Source: Symsagittifera roscoffensis
Taxonomy: Eukaryota > Xenacoelomorpha > Acoela > Convolutidae
Direction: 5' to 3'
Length of the DNA stretch: 60,000 bases
Assembly: GCF_963678635.1 (NCBI RefSeq)
Contig: NC_087063.1
Span: 83,191,574-83,251,573, forward strand
The position numbers were made by a program, and so were the translations under genes. Below the pieces are notes generated by a model. It was not told the DNA's origin, made no database searches, and was given only the letters and a program-made list of their open reading frames with translations. Shown one piece after another: positions 22,531 through 35,706 of the stretch; the stretch's first letter is position 1; every line of letters starts with the position of its first letter.

Positions 22531-23100
22531 GTGCGATTTCTTTACATTTATCTTATTTTGACAACACTCGGACTTTTCATCATAATTGGATTCACGGCTG
22601 CCATTGCGTTTGGAGCAAACAGCAAGGCAAACGAGTTGTCCAACTCCAAAGCCGATCAGCTTCAAATAAATACGCAGGTGATAAGATTGCAGCAGAACAT
22701 ATCGTCGCTCAAAGGGAATCACAGGTCCCTGAAGTTAAATTTTGAAGCACTTGACCATCTAAGTGGTGTGACATTCAAAAAACTGAGCAAGGATATTGAA
22801 AACGTAAAAGAAGCTACCGATTCAAAACAACTAGATGCCAGATTGAACAGCCTAAACGCCGATTTGAACAGTTTAGAGAACCTTCACTATAACGATAAGG
22901 TACAATTAGTTTACGATCACGACAATGAAATGAAAAAATTGAAGGGCGATCACGATAAAGATATAATCAAATTAATTAACTATCACGATACAGATATGGA
23001 TCAAGTTGGCCACGACATTAGTTCAAAGATAAATGCTGCGAAAGGAACACTTCGAAGAGAAATGGGAGAGCTTAAGCGTGAGATTCAGGGAAATGCTTGA
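22531..23100 (+). CDS. Nested gene N1, exon 2 (membrane helix plus coiled-coil ectodomain)
   Basis: Acceptor atttcgtttacag precedes 22531. The 189 residues begin VRFLYIYLILTTLG. A hydrophobic helix spans about residues 102-125 of the joined protein. After it comes FGANSKANELSNSKADQ and about 150 residues of heptad-rich, charged sequence with KGDHDKD / YDHDNE repeats. N-terminal Arg before the helix and no signal peptide predict type II topology: Ser-rich tail inside, coiled coil outside. N2 has the same (I/F)G-x-TAAIA-(Y/F) helix end and KADQ motif. The open frame extends upstream of the acceptor but that part is not shared with N2. No known family recognised. Confidence 0.75.
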   Translation: MRFLYIYLILTTLGLFIIIGFTAAIAFGANSKANELSNSKADQLQINTQVIRLQQNISSLKGNHRSLKLNFEALDHLSGVTFKKLSKDIENVKEATDSKQLDARLNSLNADLNSLENLHYNDKVQLVYDHDNEMKKLKGDHDKDIIKLINYHDTDMDQVGHDISSKINAAKGTLRREMGELKREIQGNA

Positions 23101-24870
23101 CCAAAAAAGGAAATATAAAACTGGGTTTCATTATTTTCATCTGATCATTTTTAGAACTAATTCAATCATGTAATTTCTACGATGAAAACTCACGGCTCAT
23201 GATTTTTTAGATATCTTTTGAAACGGCATTGAAGCCAAGCAAAGTAACTCGTTTTTCACGCAGTCCTACATAAACCAGAAAATATAAACACAAAATAAGA
23301 GTTACCGGTTGGCAAATAAAAAATCAAATTTAAGAAAACTCAATCATATTAAATTCAGCCTCTCTACAAATTCCTTCCAGATTTTATCTAAAATTGGAAA
23401 ATCGATTGTTTTTGAAGTAGAAAACTTTAATTCGGATAGAAACATCAAATGATGTGTCCCCATATTCTCCCCGCCGGCACATCGTTCATCAAAACTAAAC
23501 AAAGCTCATAATGAAGATTCGAGTTGAATTGTAAAATTTATATTTGCGCCAATTATGCATGAATCCCTGTAACCAAATATTACCATCACTTACTATTTTA
23601 AGATACCTCGCCAAATGACCTTCATATCAAAAAGCAACTAGGTCAGCATAATTTGGTTTGATTACGCGTGGCAGGTTTCAAAATTAAAAAAAAAATTCCT
23701 CTGAATTCTTACTTTTTGTCTGATTTACTCTGGAAACCGAAAACATTCAGACCAATTTTTTTCGACAGTGAGACAACGTTTCTCTTTTTTTTGGAATCCG
23801 AATCACAAAAATAAAGCTTTAATATGATACCTAGCTTGACCTCCTGTGAGTTTCCTTTATGTTACATAAAATTGAACGGAAAAAAGGAAAAATTGTGAAA
23901 TTGTCAGAAAAACATAACTTTAATCGCTGCTGTGTAAGTAGCACAAAAAGTTCCGACTGTTTTTTTTTCAGTTTTTTCCTAAATTTTTTCCACATAAATA
24001 TCGATTGAACAACAACTTAATTTGCTTCATTTGATTTATAACTTATCCACATCTAAAGTTTGCAGCAGTGCTTTACTCACTTTATATCGGACTAAAAGGC
24101 AAAACTTTTATCGGCATTTAGAAATTTTTAAATACCGCTCAAAAAACGACTAAAAAGCTTTTCTAGATATTACTGAGCCCCATCTATCTGTATTCATTCG
24201 CTTTAGTTGCTCTAAATCGGACTGAAAAAAAAAACAAATTTTCAAACCTTTTTTTCTCGACACTTAAATAACTTAATGAAATTTTAAGAATATAGATCGC
24301 ATTAAGCCTCAAAAGGCTTCAACATGATATATCATTCGACCTCAAAATCGTTCGAAAAAAAAGAACACCCGTTCCTTTTCACTTCGATCCCGGCACAAAT
24401 ACCCACCCGAACAAAAATTTATTTTCTCACTCTCGAATAAATTTCATTTCGTGGTCGAAAAAATACTTTAAAAAGACGCGAAGCAGAGATTCATTCCCAT
24501 CATCAGCAAAAAGCATCAATTACCATACATAGGTGATTAGAAAAAAATGACAAGGATAAATGATGACAGCAAAAGTTAATTTCATTTCCAACCGAAGTTT
24601 TAAACTTGGCTGCAAAAAAAATAATAAGTTGAGATGACGAGCAAAAAAACCTTCGAATGATTGTTGAATAATTCAGAGTAAAAAGAAAACATTCTTTATT
24701 TTACAGAGACCAAGACAAATGAAACCTGAGTACGATTTTTCAACCGGAAGGAAAAAACTTGGATTTTGCTCAAAACCTTACCTTGTTTCTCTTCTAAGAT
24801 AAGTGAGAACATAGAAAAAGTTTCAAACATTGGAATATTCCCAATAACATAACCTTTTTCTTACAAAAAC
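23101..24870. other. AT-rich stretch with no gene seen
   Basis: Holds the N1 3' end. Poly-A and poly-T tracts only; no exon with usable splice sites was found. Confidence 0.45.
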
Positions 24871-25720
24871 TTAAGGAGTCGCCACTTCTGCAGGAAAAAC
24901 TCTCGCAACCGACTCTTTCTGTTTGATAAGGTAGTTTCTAAATTAATCAAAAACCGCAATCAAAAACAAAAAATTTTTCCTGCAAAAAAAGAAGACCATG
25001 ACCACTTAAGCAGATTTGCAGAGAAGATTCCAAAAACGAGTTTCTAGATTGAACACTTAACCTGAAAATTGGTGGGTAGTTTTTGACAAAAGTAAAAAAA
25101 TTTCCAACAAGGGCCAATAAATCAAACAAATTACTTTTCCAAAAATCATAGCAAGTTGTGTAAAATTTTTTGGGCGTAGACGCTCATGCAGAAGAGATTA
25201 ACCTAATCTGTTATTTCAATTGAATTTACAAACCTAGATTTGGGAGGGTAGTTTTCGAGAAAAGTCAAAAAAAATTCAAAAAATTTTCAAAAAATCAAAA
25301 CTTTGATTTTTTTGAGACAATGACTTCTTGGGTTTAAAAAATTGGACGTAGCCGCTTATGGAGGGGAACATGCCACAACCAGTTCTATGAATTGAACGCT
25401 TGGGAGATTTGGGAGGTGGTTTCCGGAAAGTAAAAAAAATTTAATTGAATTATTTGAGCGTAGCTTCCCGCAACACGCTCTTTCGAATGAACTTAAAATC
25501 TCACATGTGGAAGGGTATATTTTGAGAGAAAACAAAAAGATTAAAAAAAACTAACAAAATCAAACATTTGACTATTCCGAGGGCCATAATTTTTTGTATA
25601 AAAAAATTGGCGTAGAAGCTGCTGCAGGCGAGCTTCTCACAACCCGTTCTATCCATTGAACCCAAAATCTCAGATTTGATGGGTAGTTTTTGAGAAAAAG
25701 ATTTTAAAAATCAAAAATTA
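24870..25720. repeat. Diverged satellite-like array, about five units
   Basis: Units open with variants of gcgtagnngct near 24878, 25176, 25345, 25460 and 25610. They then share a (t/a)ttga-acnc segment and a gggtagttttnnagaaa segment, with spacing of 115-300 bp. The following block (25740-25850, with gctgtagacagt and ttgatacccttttttc) recurs once at 47935-48035 behind a single unit. The array and its tail are therefore one dispersed repeat family. Confidence 0.7.
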
Positions 25721-25950
25721 GAGGTCAAAATTGTTCCCCGCAGACGTTTTCGAAAGCTGTAGACAGTGGCGTGGGTTAAAAAAGACTGGAAGATTATGCA
25801 ACCACAAAGAAGGGAGTAATGGTTTTTCCATTGATACCCTTTTTTCAAAAAATTGTTATGTAGTTTTCGACAAAACAAAATTTTTTGCAAAATGTGAAGA
25901 AATTTTCCAAAGCGTCTGAAAAAAGTAAAAACTAAAGAAATCAATAGCAT

Positions 25951-26498
25951 AGAATTCCATTATAAATGTTTTATGAATTTCAAATTAATCAAAACTTACG
26001 GATCGACAATTTGTGAGCAGCACCAGTAGAGCCAAAAAAAATTAAGTTTATAAAAAACTTCAAGTCCTCCTGAAACTACAATTATCAACGGCTGCAACTA
26101 TCATGATACTTATTTTTTTTATACAAAAAAAACCCGTGATGTGGCGCCTAAGCCGACAAAACTTGAGCGAACAAACAAAAGTACGACAATTAATTTTTCA
26201 CCGGAAAAAAAATTTCAATTTCATACATACTGAAAAAAAACACAAGTTCCTGCCGGAACTAGAAACCCAGACCTTAGGTTGCAAAAGCAACCGCGTTAAC
26301 TCCAGGCCAAGTGGGAAGGAACCTGGAAGTTGTTAGGGTTCGATAACAAATTACATCCAATTTTTTGCTGGACAAGTTGTTGAAGAGAAAAAAGTCTAGT
26401 TCCCAATTACAAGACACTTGCTCTCGCATGTGTAATGAAGGACTAAAGATATATAAACTATGTATAAGGAAAAAAGGGAAAAAACAACAAAGACGACA
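25951..26498. repeat. SINE-like repeat region
   Basis: 26240-26330 has tRNA-like phrases (ggttgcaaaagcaacc and a degenerate B box on the minus strand). 26385-26430 matches the agtctagtnccc...cttgc repeat family found at 31145 and 48565. No gene is seen. Confidence 0.4.
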
Positions 26499-29405
26499 TT
26501 TCAAAAGAATAAGTTCTCGAAACTTTGAGTTGGAAACTGTCAAAAATTTTTAAAAAAACCGATTCTGATTTGGTAGCACTTCGAGCTTGCTAAATCCAAC
26601 TCTACTTTTCAACTCGGTTGTCGGCCTTCAAATATTATATGCAAGAATGAAACGATTATTAAAAAGCAGTTGTTGGCAAAAAACTAATTAAAAAATTATA
26701 CCAAAAAAATTATGCCCAAAAACTTAACTGTATTACCTTCACCAAAACCTATATAAAAACACATTCGGTCGATCAACTATAAGTATAAAAAAGGCCAAGA
26801 TTACTTTTGTGCCACGAATTTTAAAAAGGAAAACAGTGACGATTATTTTTCAACTGCGACGATGATTTCGAAATAAAAAAACTGAAAGCTTTACATGATC
26901 AGAAAAAAAAGAAGAAAAACATAGCAAGTAAAAAAAATCTGCCCGAGTTAAAGCTGACATCCATTAAACCTGAAATCTAACATACAGGTACCACTTATAA
27001 AGCATCGACAGCGCTCCTTAGTAAACCTGCCGTTTTTTGTCACCCTAAAACTAGCAAAGTTGTTTACGGGGATAGGTAATACGCAATCAATTTACTATGG
27101 TTGGGTCCAGAAGTGCCGCCTTCAACTGGAGGACCCGACGCGCTGTATATACAGCCGCAAATGGCACTACTATACCCTCCCACACAGGGGTGCGGGGAAA
27201 TCATGCTCTTTCCGAATATAACCTGGTTACTCGCAAGGGTATAAAGCACGGAGACTAAACCCTCACAATCACCTACAGTTTATTCACTCGAGGAAAAATA
27301 CAGTATTGGGAAATCAAACGAGCCTTGATCATTGTCTGAAATTTAATCATGCGCTTATGCATCTACAACCACGGTAAATAAAACATTTGGCGAAACAATG
27401 ACAGCACTTAAAGATGCAAATTGTGAAAACACAACACTCAAATATGCAAACTATGAGGATATCAGAAAATAATGTTCATTCTTTTTGCAAATCAATTTAT
27501 GGATGTTTTTTTGGGTACCGTAACTTTAGCATAAAGATAAAATAGCAAAAAACTTTTAAAACTTTTAAAACAATTACATATTAGCCAATCAGATTTCTTG
27601 ATACTAATACTAACCAAAATATTCCGGCTGTTTATCTCATCATGTTATATCAGGCATTTAGTTTTTTCAGTTTTTGTTTAAAAAGAGTGAAAATGAATGA
27701 TTAATCATGCATATGCCACTAAATGGCGATACCGAAAAGTTCTTCTATTTCTTGCAGAACCACGACATAAAAAGTTCTTTTGGAATTGCAATTTTAGTTA
27801 CAGAAAGCACGCGATAACACGTAAATAAAGCTAGCAAAACTTTATGCTACTTTATCCATATGCTATTTAAGACAGCTCCGTTACTTTTATTTAATTCCAA
27901 GCTCTTATTATAAACTCTAAAATCTCTTCAAATAGACAAAACGAATAATTATTTCAAAAGATTAAGTTCTCGAAACTTTGAGTTGGAAACTGTCAAAAAT
28001 TTTAGTAAAAAAAAACGATTCTGATTTGGTAGCACTTCAAGCTTGCTAAATCCAACTCTACTTTTCAACTCGGTTGTCGGCCTTCAAATATTATATGCAA
28101 GAATGAAACTATTATTAAAAAGCAGTTGTTGGCAAAAAAACTAATTAAAAAATTATACCAAAAAAATTATGCCCAAAAACTTAACTGTATTACCTTCACC
28201 AAAACCTATATAAAAACACATTCGGTCGATCAACTATAAGTATAAAAAAGGCCAAGATTACTTTTGTGCCACGAATTTTAAAAAGGAAAACAGTGACGAT
28301 TATTTTTCAACTGCGACGATGATTTCGAAATAAAAAAAACTGGAAGCTTTACATGATCAGAAAAAAAAGAAGAAAAACATAGCAAGTAAAAAACTGCCCG
28401 AGTTAAAGCTGACATCCATTAATCCTGAAATCTAACATACAGGTACCACTTATAAAGCATCGACAGTGCTCCTTAGTAAACCTGCCGTTTTTTGTCAACC
28501 TAAAACTAGCAAAGTTGTTTACGGGGATAGGTAATACGCAATCAATTTACTATGGTTGGGTCCAGAAGTGCCGCCTTCAACTGGAGGACCCGACGCGCTG
28601 TATATACAGCCGCAAATGGCACTACTATACCCTTCCACACAGGGGTGCGCGGAAATCATGCTCTTTCCGAATATAACCTGGCTACTCGCAAGGGTATAAA
28701 GCACGGAGACTAAACCCTCACAATCACCAACAGTTTATTCACTCGAGGAAAATACAGTATTGGGAAATCAAACGAGCCTTGATCATTGTCTAAAATTTAA
28801 TCATGCATTTATGCATCTACAACCACGGTAAATAAAACATTTGGCGAAACAATGACAGCACTTAAAGATGCAAATTGTGAAAACATAACACTCAAATATG
28901 CAAACTATGAGGATATCAGAAAATAATGTTCATTCTTTGTGCAAATCAATTTACGGATATTTTTGGGGACCGTAACTTTAGCATAAAGATAAAATAGCAA
29001 ACAACTTTTAAAACTTTTGAAAACTATTAAAACAATTACATATTAGCCAATCAGATTTCTTGATACTAATACTAACCAAAATATTCCGGCTGTTTATCTC
29101 ATCATGTTATATCAGGCATTTAGTTTTTTCAGTTTTTGTTTAAAAATAGTGAAAATGAATGATTAATCATGCATATGCCACTAAATGGCGATACCGAAAT
29201 ATTTTTCTATTTCTTGCAGAACCACGACATAAAAAGTTCTTTTGGAATTGCAATTTTAGTTACAGAAAGCACGCGATAACACGTAAATAAAGCTAGCAAA
29301 AGTTTATGCTACTTTATCCATATGCTATTTAAGACAGCTCCGTAACTTTTATTTAATTCCAAGCTCTTATTATAAACTCTAAAATCTCTTCAAATAGACA
29401 AAACC
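26499..29405. repeat. Tandem duplication, unit about 1.46 kb (26499-27953 and 27954-29405)
   Basis: The two copies are colinear with scattered substitutions and small indels, clearly more diverged than the other large duplications in the window. Each contains a 61-codon open frame on the minus strand and an opposing plus frame (GPEVPPSTGGPDALYIQPQM near 27107 and 28562). Neither frame has a recognisable product. Confidence 0.95.
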
Positions 29406-31686
29406 AATCTTTTCAGTCTGTGCTTGACGAAAAAGTAAAAACACGAGAAAAAAAATTCGTCAAATTCGTCCACTACTGCTTTGCTCAAAAACAAGCGCAA
29501 ATATACCGTTAGCAAACTATAAAAACCTATACAGAAGAAGACGCGAAAAGATATTTCAATTGAAAAACTATAGTGCTCACAGCTTGCTCTCAGACACATT
29601 TGAAGACAATAAAAAAAACAACATAGCTGGCAGTTTACACAGCGCTGCAAACTGATCTTATATTTACTTACTTGGCACTTCTCTTGAGCCAAAAATATCA
29701 AAAAATGCACAAAATGGAAAAAAAAACACATCAAAAAACATTTTTAATGTTTTGATAACTTGATATCAAAAAAAAATTATTCACTGAATGCCCATTACTA
29801 AGGTTTAATTAATTGCCTTATCATCAAAAAGGAAAAAAAGGTAACAAAATCGAAAAAGCCTCAAACAACTTTTTCAAGAAGTAAAGTTTCGAAATAGGCT
29901 GGCAAAAATCTAAACAATGGCTGCAAAACAATCAGAAGATGACAGAAAAAACACAAGGATAATTTGAAAATCAATTTCTCAACAAAAACGCTAACAAAAA
30001 TTTGGAAGACACCTAGTACGCCAAAAAAAATCAGTGCAAACAATTAGACTTCGTCCAGATAGTTGATACAATATCATAGTTGATATACTCAAATAGTTGA
30101 TACACAGAGGCGAAGAGGAGCTTCGTACTCCTTGCAATACACTAACAGAAACATTGCGTTACAAGATAGGGAATAAAAAAGACGGTATTCGATTTTGAAA
30201 AAATTAAGTTGAAACGCAGAGGCGAAGCTGAGCTTCGCACCACTTGTTATACAAAACAAGACGAATAAGTCGAATAAAATTCCAAAAGAATTGAAAAGTC
30301 GAGTAAAATTCCAGAAAAAAGAAAATGCCAAAAAAACTAGATCTATCGAAAATAAATAAGGCTAGTTTTGAAACAAAAACGTGCCAAGACATTAGAATAT
30401 AAAATTAGCATCACAAGAAAAATTATCCAGAAACCATTTAAGCCAAAAAAATATAAAAAATTATTAAGTCCACCTCACCTTCAAACACACACACACACAC
30501 ACAAACTCTATTTGCGCGTCAACTGGAACAATATGAGGTCACTAAGCAGATATAAAAATAGCCAAAATCAAGCCGAAAAAAGGAAAATAAAAAAATCCAA
30601 GAAAAATTTCAAAAAAAAATTAAGATTAATAGGAAGTTATTAAACCCCATCGCCCTCAAAACAAACATACAGCAAAATGAGACCATTATGCCGATATATA
30701 GTAGGCTGAAATCTATCAAGCTAAAAAAAAAACAGAAAGAAAAAACAAAAAATTTTTTTAACAAATCGAGTTGGTAAAATTACAACCAAAAAAACGATAA
30801 CTTCGAATATTAGAGATAATTTCAAAAAGAACACAAAATATGTATCTGCAGCGGTATAATGATTCAAAATCAGAATTTGTATATTTACATATTACAGATC
30901 TTTCAATTATAGTAAAAACTGTTCACAACAAAAAAACCCATACTTTGAAAAATGAAAATTAACGGACGGATACTAGGATGAAAACCACGAATCCGAAAAA
31001 AAAACTCAATATTTTTCAGAAAACTAATAAAACGAGCACTATTCAATTACTACCTATGTGTAATGATGGTAATGTTATTTAAAATTTCAAGAAACTGAGC
31101 ATTTAATTGATTATTCTGTGAACGAAGTTATTGGCCGGAAAAGAAGTCTAGTACCCGGTTGCAACACCCTTGCTGATCGCAAGGGTAACAAGGATAGACG
31201 GTAGCTGGGCAAGTAGTGCAGAATGTTCCGGCCATACTCTTTTTGCGAGTCGTGTGATAAACGGAACTGACGAAAACCTAGAATTTAGGCATAATCGCCA
31301 GTCAGAGTAAAAAAAATCAATTTTGTTCGCAGAAATTGTTTTGAAAGTTTCAAGTTTTTGATGCCGAAAAAAGCGCTAAAAAAATTAGCTGGAGTTCAAC
31401 TCATGTTTCATGGTTTATTCTTTTATAATACGCCTACTCGCTTGCTTGACTCGCTCGAAACTCGACTAAAACTTAAAAATAGCAAACAGGCTTTTCTCGA
31501 CACTGGGACACATTTTTGAAAAAATTTTAATGTCGTTCGATTCAAGGCTGCTCCACCCATTGCGATGATTTTTGTGGTAAATAATTTTGGTTGAAAAGCA
31601 AAATAAGCCTGCTCGCTCACCTTATTCGCTCGAAATTAGACAAAAAAAATTTCAAACTAGTTTTTCTCTACACTGGGAATTTTTTT
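29406..31686. repeat. AT-rich mosaic of dispersed repeats
   Basis: Contains the short palindromic gaggcgaag...agcttcg module (about 30104-30125 and 30221-30240). A (CA)n microsatellite lies at 30485-30503 inside a recurring aagtcc-caccctcaaa module (30468, 30645; also 40118, 40297, 42024). A member of the cttgctgatcgcaaggg family is at 31120-31195. No gene is seen. Long minus-strand frames here are low-complexity artefacts. Confidence 0.5.
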
Positions 31687-32362
31687 TCAAAATTTATTGA
31701 TGTCAATCGAATCACGAGTAAAGGGCTTTGATATATATTGCTCAAATTATTCCGATGATTTTTTGTGGTACCCAATTTTGTGTGAAAAACAATTTAAAAA
31801 AAACAAAAACACACCCGAATACAAAGTTCCTCCCAATTTTCAAGGGTCGGAACAATAATATAAAAAGACAGCACAGAGAAGTTATCAAAACCACGGGCTA
31901 ACTTGTTACGTGCGCAGACAAAGTTGTTTAAAATTGAAGTTGAAAGTGTTGATTTCCAAAAAAAGACTTACGTCAAATTTTGGCAACACATGACCTATAG
32001 TTTGGTATCTTATTTGCAGAAAAGCTCAAGCGACGCAAAGAAGACTGAAAGAAGTTTACAAATCAAAGATACCAAGCGACCATCTCATGTCAAAATATTT
32101 CTTATTTGATCAAATCTGACGAATCTTACGGTTTAACCCAGTCATCAGTTGTCATACAAAATCTCAACTATCAGCAAAGAAAATAACTGCAATGCTCTAT
32201 TCGGAATAAAGTACTACTTTAGTATCCGATAAAACATTTAATTATCATATTTATATCGAAAAAATATCATATGCAGTTCTATTATAACCCCCAAAACATC
32301 ACTATTGAACCCGATTCCAATCCCAAACAGAGGATTGAATCAAAAGTAAAACCCAACGAAAA

Positions 32363-32665
32363 ATGTCATCGACTAAACGTCCTTCATCTAGAAATAGCGT
32401 TCTATCAGACAGCTCGCGCGGATCAAGCAGTACGCGCACAACTTCGATAGGATACAGAGATACTCTAAACTGGGGCTCAATCGACGCGACTGGAACCCAA
32501 CGTATTTCTACTAACTTCGCTTCTGCTGCCAACGCCAATGCCGTTAAGTTCAATGACCTTGAACTTTACGGAAACGAACACATGCCAGAGTCTGGAATGG
32601 TTGGGGGAGCAACGAAAGACAAGGAACTGGAGATTATTTCAGAAAACAATCGGTTGAAGAAAATG
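32363..32665 (+). CDS. Nested gene N2, duplicated first exon (distal copy)
   Basis: 101 codons ending at donor AAAATG|GTGATA. It differs from 34286-34588 by one codon noticed (RNSVLSD here, RNSFLSD there). It could serve as an alternative first exon for the single downstream exon at 35707, or be non-functional duplication debris. Confidence 0.65.
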
Positions 32666-32896
32666 GTGATAATTTGATTTTCGTATGCGCGACTAGCATT
32701 TTATTTTTTATCTAATCTGACACAAAATTACTTCAAAATTATTTTAAAAATGGACAAAACTTTGGCTGGTGGTATTTTTTACTTCATTTTGTAACTGAGA
32801 TGCTTCGTTATAGTTTCTCATTATTTTTACAACAATTTTGAAACATTTCAGAAGACCTCGATACTTAATTTTGAAGCCAAAAACCACAAATTTTAG

Positions 32897-32962
32897 TTTG
32901 AAAAAAGACCATTTACTGCCAGGCGAACACTCTACCTCGGTTGTTCCAGACGCGAACGTTAG
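32897..32962 (+). CDS. N2 candidate short terminal exon (distal copy)
   Basis: After acceptor caaattttag the phase-0 frame reads FEKRPFTARRTLYLG and stops at TAG (32960-32962). EKRPF resembles DERPW of the N1 short exon at the same place. A copy lies at 34820-34885. The match is brief, so this is tentative. Confidence 0.3.
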   Translation, partial: FEKRPFTARRTLYLGCSRRER

Positions 32963-34285
32963 CTCTAGACCAAACGTGCAGAATGAGACACTGAATTTTA
33001 ATTTTATATAAGCTACGCCATCTACTGATTCAGTGCTTATATCAAGCAAAATGTGCACTTGAAAGAAGTCTTTGTTCCGTTCCGAATTGATAAAACTTGC
33101 TCATCTCAAGCTTTAAAAACATTAGCTATTTCTTCATTTATTTTGATCTCGAAGGGCTAAGTCATAGATAGAACAAGAATAGAGCAAGAAATTAATAATG
33201 ATATTACAAGTGTTCCGGTTCGCCTGTGTGCATTTCGTTTGATCAGAATCTTATTGATTAATGAGAGGCGCCGTAAATTGAAACAATTGATCTTGTTTGA
33301 CTTGAAGAGTATGGGGCTCTTAGGAACTGTCTCGATAGCATTGAAGCTAGATGAATCTAATATTTTAGTATTTCTAAAGACGATTCTGTCGCAAGAGCGT
33401 ATATACCCGATAGGCAGGTATTGGGAAAATGAAAACACTTTTCAACTTTTTTAAACAATTTTACAAATTTTACAAGAAATATTCATATTCAAGCAGTGTG
33501 CCATTTCATGCGTTTCTAAGAAATCTAAACTAATTTCTGATTTTAATCTGAAACTAATTTCTGATTTTTTCAATGAAAACTGGGGAATTTATCGTTTAAG
33601 CATTTATTTTCAAAATTTATTGATGTCAATCGAATCACGAGTAAAGGGCTTTGATATATATTGCTCAAATTATTCCGATGATTTTTTGTGGTACCCAATT
33701 TTGTGTGAAAAACAATTTAAAAAAAACAAAAACACACCCGAATACAAAGTTCCTCCCAATTTTCAAGGGTCGGAACAATAATATAAAAAGACAGCACAGA
33801 GAAGTTATCAAAACCACGGGCTAACTTGTTACGTGCGCAGACAAAGTTGTTTAAAATTGAAGTTGAAAGTGTTGATTTCCAAAAAAAGACTTACGTCAAA
33901 TTTTGGCAACACATGACCTATAGTTTGGTATCTTATTTGCAGAAAAGCTCAAGCGACGCAAAGAAGACTGAAAGAAGTTTACAAATCAAAGATACCAAGC
34001 GACCATCTCATGTCAAAATATTTCTTATTTGATCAAATCTGACGAATCTTACGGTTTAACCCAGTCATCAGTTGTCATACAAAATCTCAACTATCAGCAA
34101 AGAAAATAACTGCAATGCTCTATTCGGAATAAAGTACTACTTTAGTATCCGATAAAACATTTAATTATCATATTTATATCGAAAAAATATCATATGCAGT
34201 TCTATTATAACCCCCAAAACATCACTATTGAACCCGATTCCAATCCCAAACAGAGGATTGAATCAAAAGTAAAACCCAACGAAAA

Positions 34286-34588
34286 ATGTCATCGACTAAA
34301 CGTCCTTCATCTAGAAATAGCTTTCTATCAGACAGCTCGCGCGGATCAAGCAGTACGCGCACAACTTCGATAGGATACAGAGATACTCTAAACTGGGGCT
34401 CAATCGACGCGACTGGAACCCAACGTATTTCTACTAACTTCGCTTCTGCTGCCAACGCCAATGCCGTTAAGTTCAATGACCTTGAACTTTACGGAAACGA
34501 ACACATGCCAGAGTCTGGAATGGTTGGGGGAGCAACGAAAGACAAGGAACTGGAGATTATTTCAGAAAACAATCGGTTGAAGAAAATG
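34286..34588 (+). CDS. Nested gene N2, exon 1 (proximal copy)
   Basis: Starts MSSTKRPSSRNS and shares blocks with N1 exon 1 in the same order. It ends SENNRLKKM at donor GTGATA. Joined in phase 0 to 35707-36267 it makes 101 + 186 = 287 residues, the same length as N1 although exon lengths differ. The Ser/Arg/Thr-rich tail would be cytoplasmic. No Cys and no known domain. Confidence 0.75.
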
Positions 34589-35706
34589 GTGATAATTTGA
34601 TTTTCGTATGCGCGACTAGCATTTTATTTTTTATCTAATCTGACACAAAATTACTTCAAAATTATTTTAAAAATGGACAAAACTTTGGCTGGTGGTATTT
34701 TTTACTTCATTTTGTAACTGAGATGCTTCGTTATAGTTTCTCATTATTTTTACAACAATTTTGAAACATTTCAGAAGACCTCGATACTTAATTTTGAAGC
34801 CAAAAACCACAAATTTTAGTTTGAAAAAAGACCATTTACTGCCAGGCGAACACTCTACCTCGGTTGTTCCAGACGCGAACGTTAGCTCTAGACCAAACGT
34901 GCAGAATGAGACACTGAATTTTAATTTAATATAAGCTACGCCATCTACTGATTCAGTGCTTATATCAAGCAAAATGTGCACTTGAAAGAAGTCTTTGTTC
35001 CGTTCCGAATTGATAAAACTTGCTCATCTCAAGCTTTAAAAACATTAGCTATTTCTTCATTTATTTTGATCTCGAAGGGCTAAGTCATAGATAGAACAAG
35101 AATAGAGCAAGAAATTAATAATGATATTACAAGTGTTCCGGTTCGCCTGTGTGCATTTCGTTTGATCAGAATCTTATTGATTAATGAGAGGCGCCGTAAA
35201 TTGAAACAATTGATCTTGTTTGACTTGAAGAGTATGGGGCTCTTAGGAACTGTCTCGATAGCATTGAAGCTAGATGAATCTAATATTTTAGTATTTCTAA
35301 AGACGATTCTGTCGCAAGAGCGTATATACCCGATAGGCAGGTATTGGGAAAATGAAAACACTTTTCAACTTTTTTAAACAATTTTACAAATTTTACAAGA
35401 AATATTCATATTCAAGCAGTGTGCCATTTCATGCGTTTCTAAGAAATCTAAACTAATTTCTGATTTTAATCTGAAACTAATTTCTGATTTTTTCAATGAA
35501 AACTGGGGAATTTATCGTTTAAGCATTTATAAGATCAAAATATAAACTTTCTGCATATTTCTTTTCTAACTTTGTTTAAAAACAAGATAAATAGTAAAGA
35601 GTTTTTTTCGCAAGACTTTGATTTCCGCTCCCTGTCGATAAGTTTCAATAATACTTATATCAGAATGAGGGTTTCATTTTTTACTTAACATGTCTTTGTT
35701 TGTCAG

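Larger units (their letters stand above)
31687..35532. repeat. Tandem duplication, unit 1923 bp (31687-33609 and 33610-35532)
   Basis: The copies look identical apart from two substitutions I noticed (32399 vs 34322 region, and 33000 vs 34925 region). Each unit carries one complete N2 first exon with its leader, donor and the candidate short exon. The membrane exon follows only once, after the second copy. Confidence 0.97.

Noticed and set aside
29390-30392. Phe/Cys/Leu-rich minus frames resembling membrane proteins
   Set aside because: They are the complement of A-rich DNA and give Phe/Leu strings by composition alone.
24361-31000. CRISPR-like or bacterial repeat arrays
   Set aside because: No regular short repeats with unique equal spacers; the arrays seen are diverged satellites or tandem duplications in animal DNA.
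32744-33058. 104-codon minus frame present in both copies of the 1923-bp duplication (also 34667-34981)
   Set aside because: Conservation only reflects recent duplication; no splice context or recognised motif.
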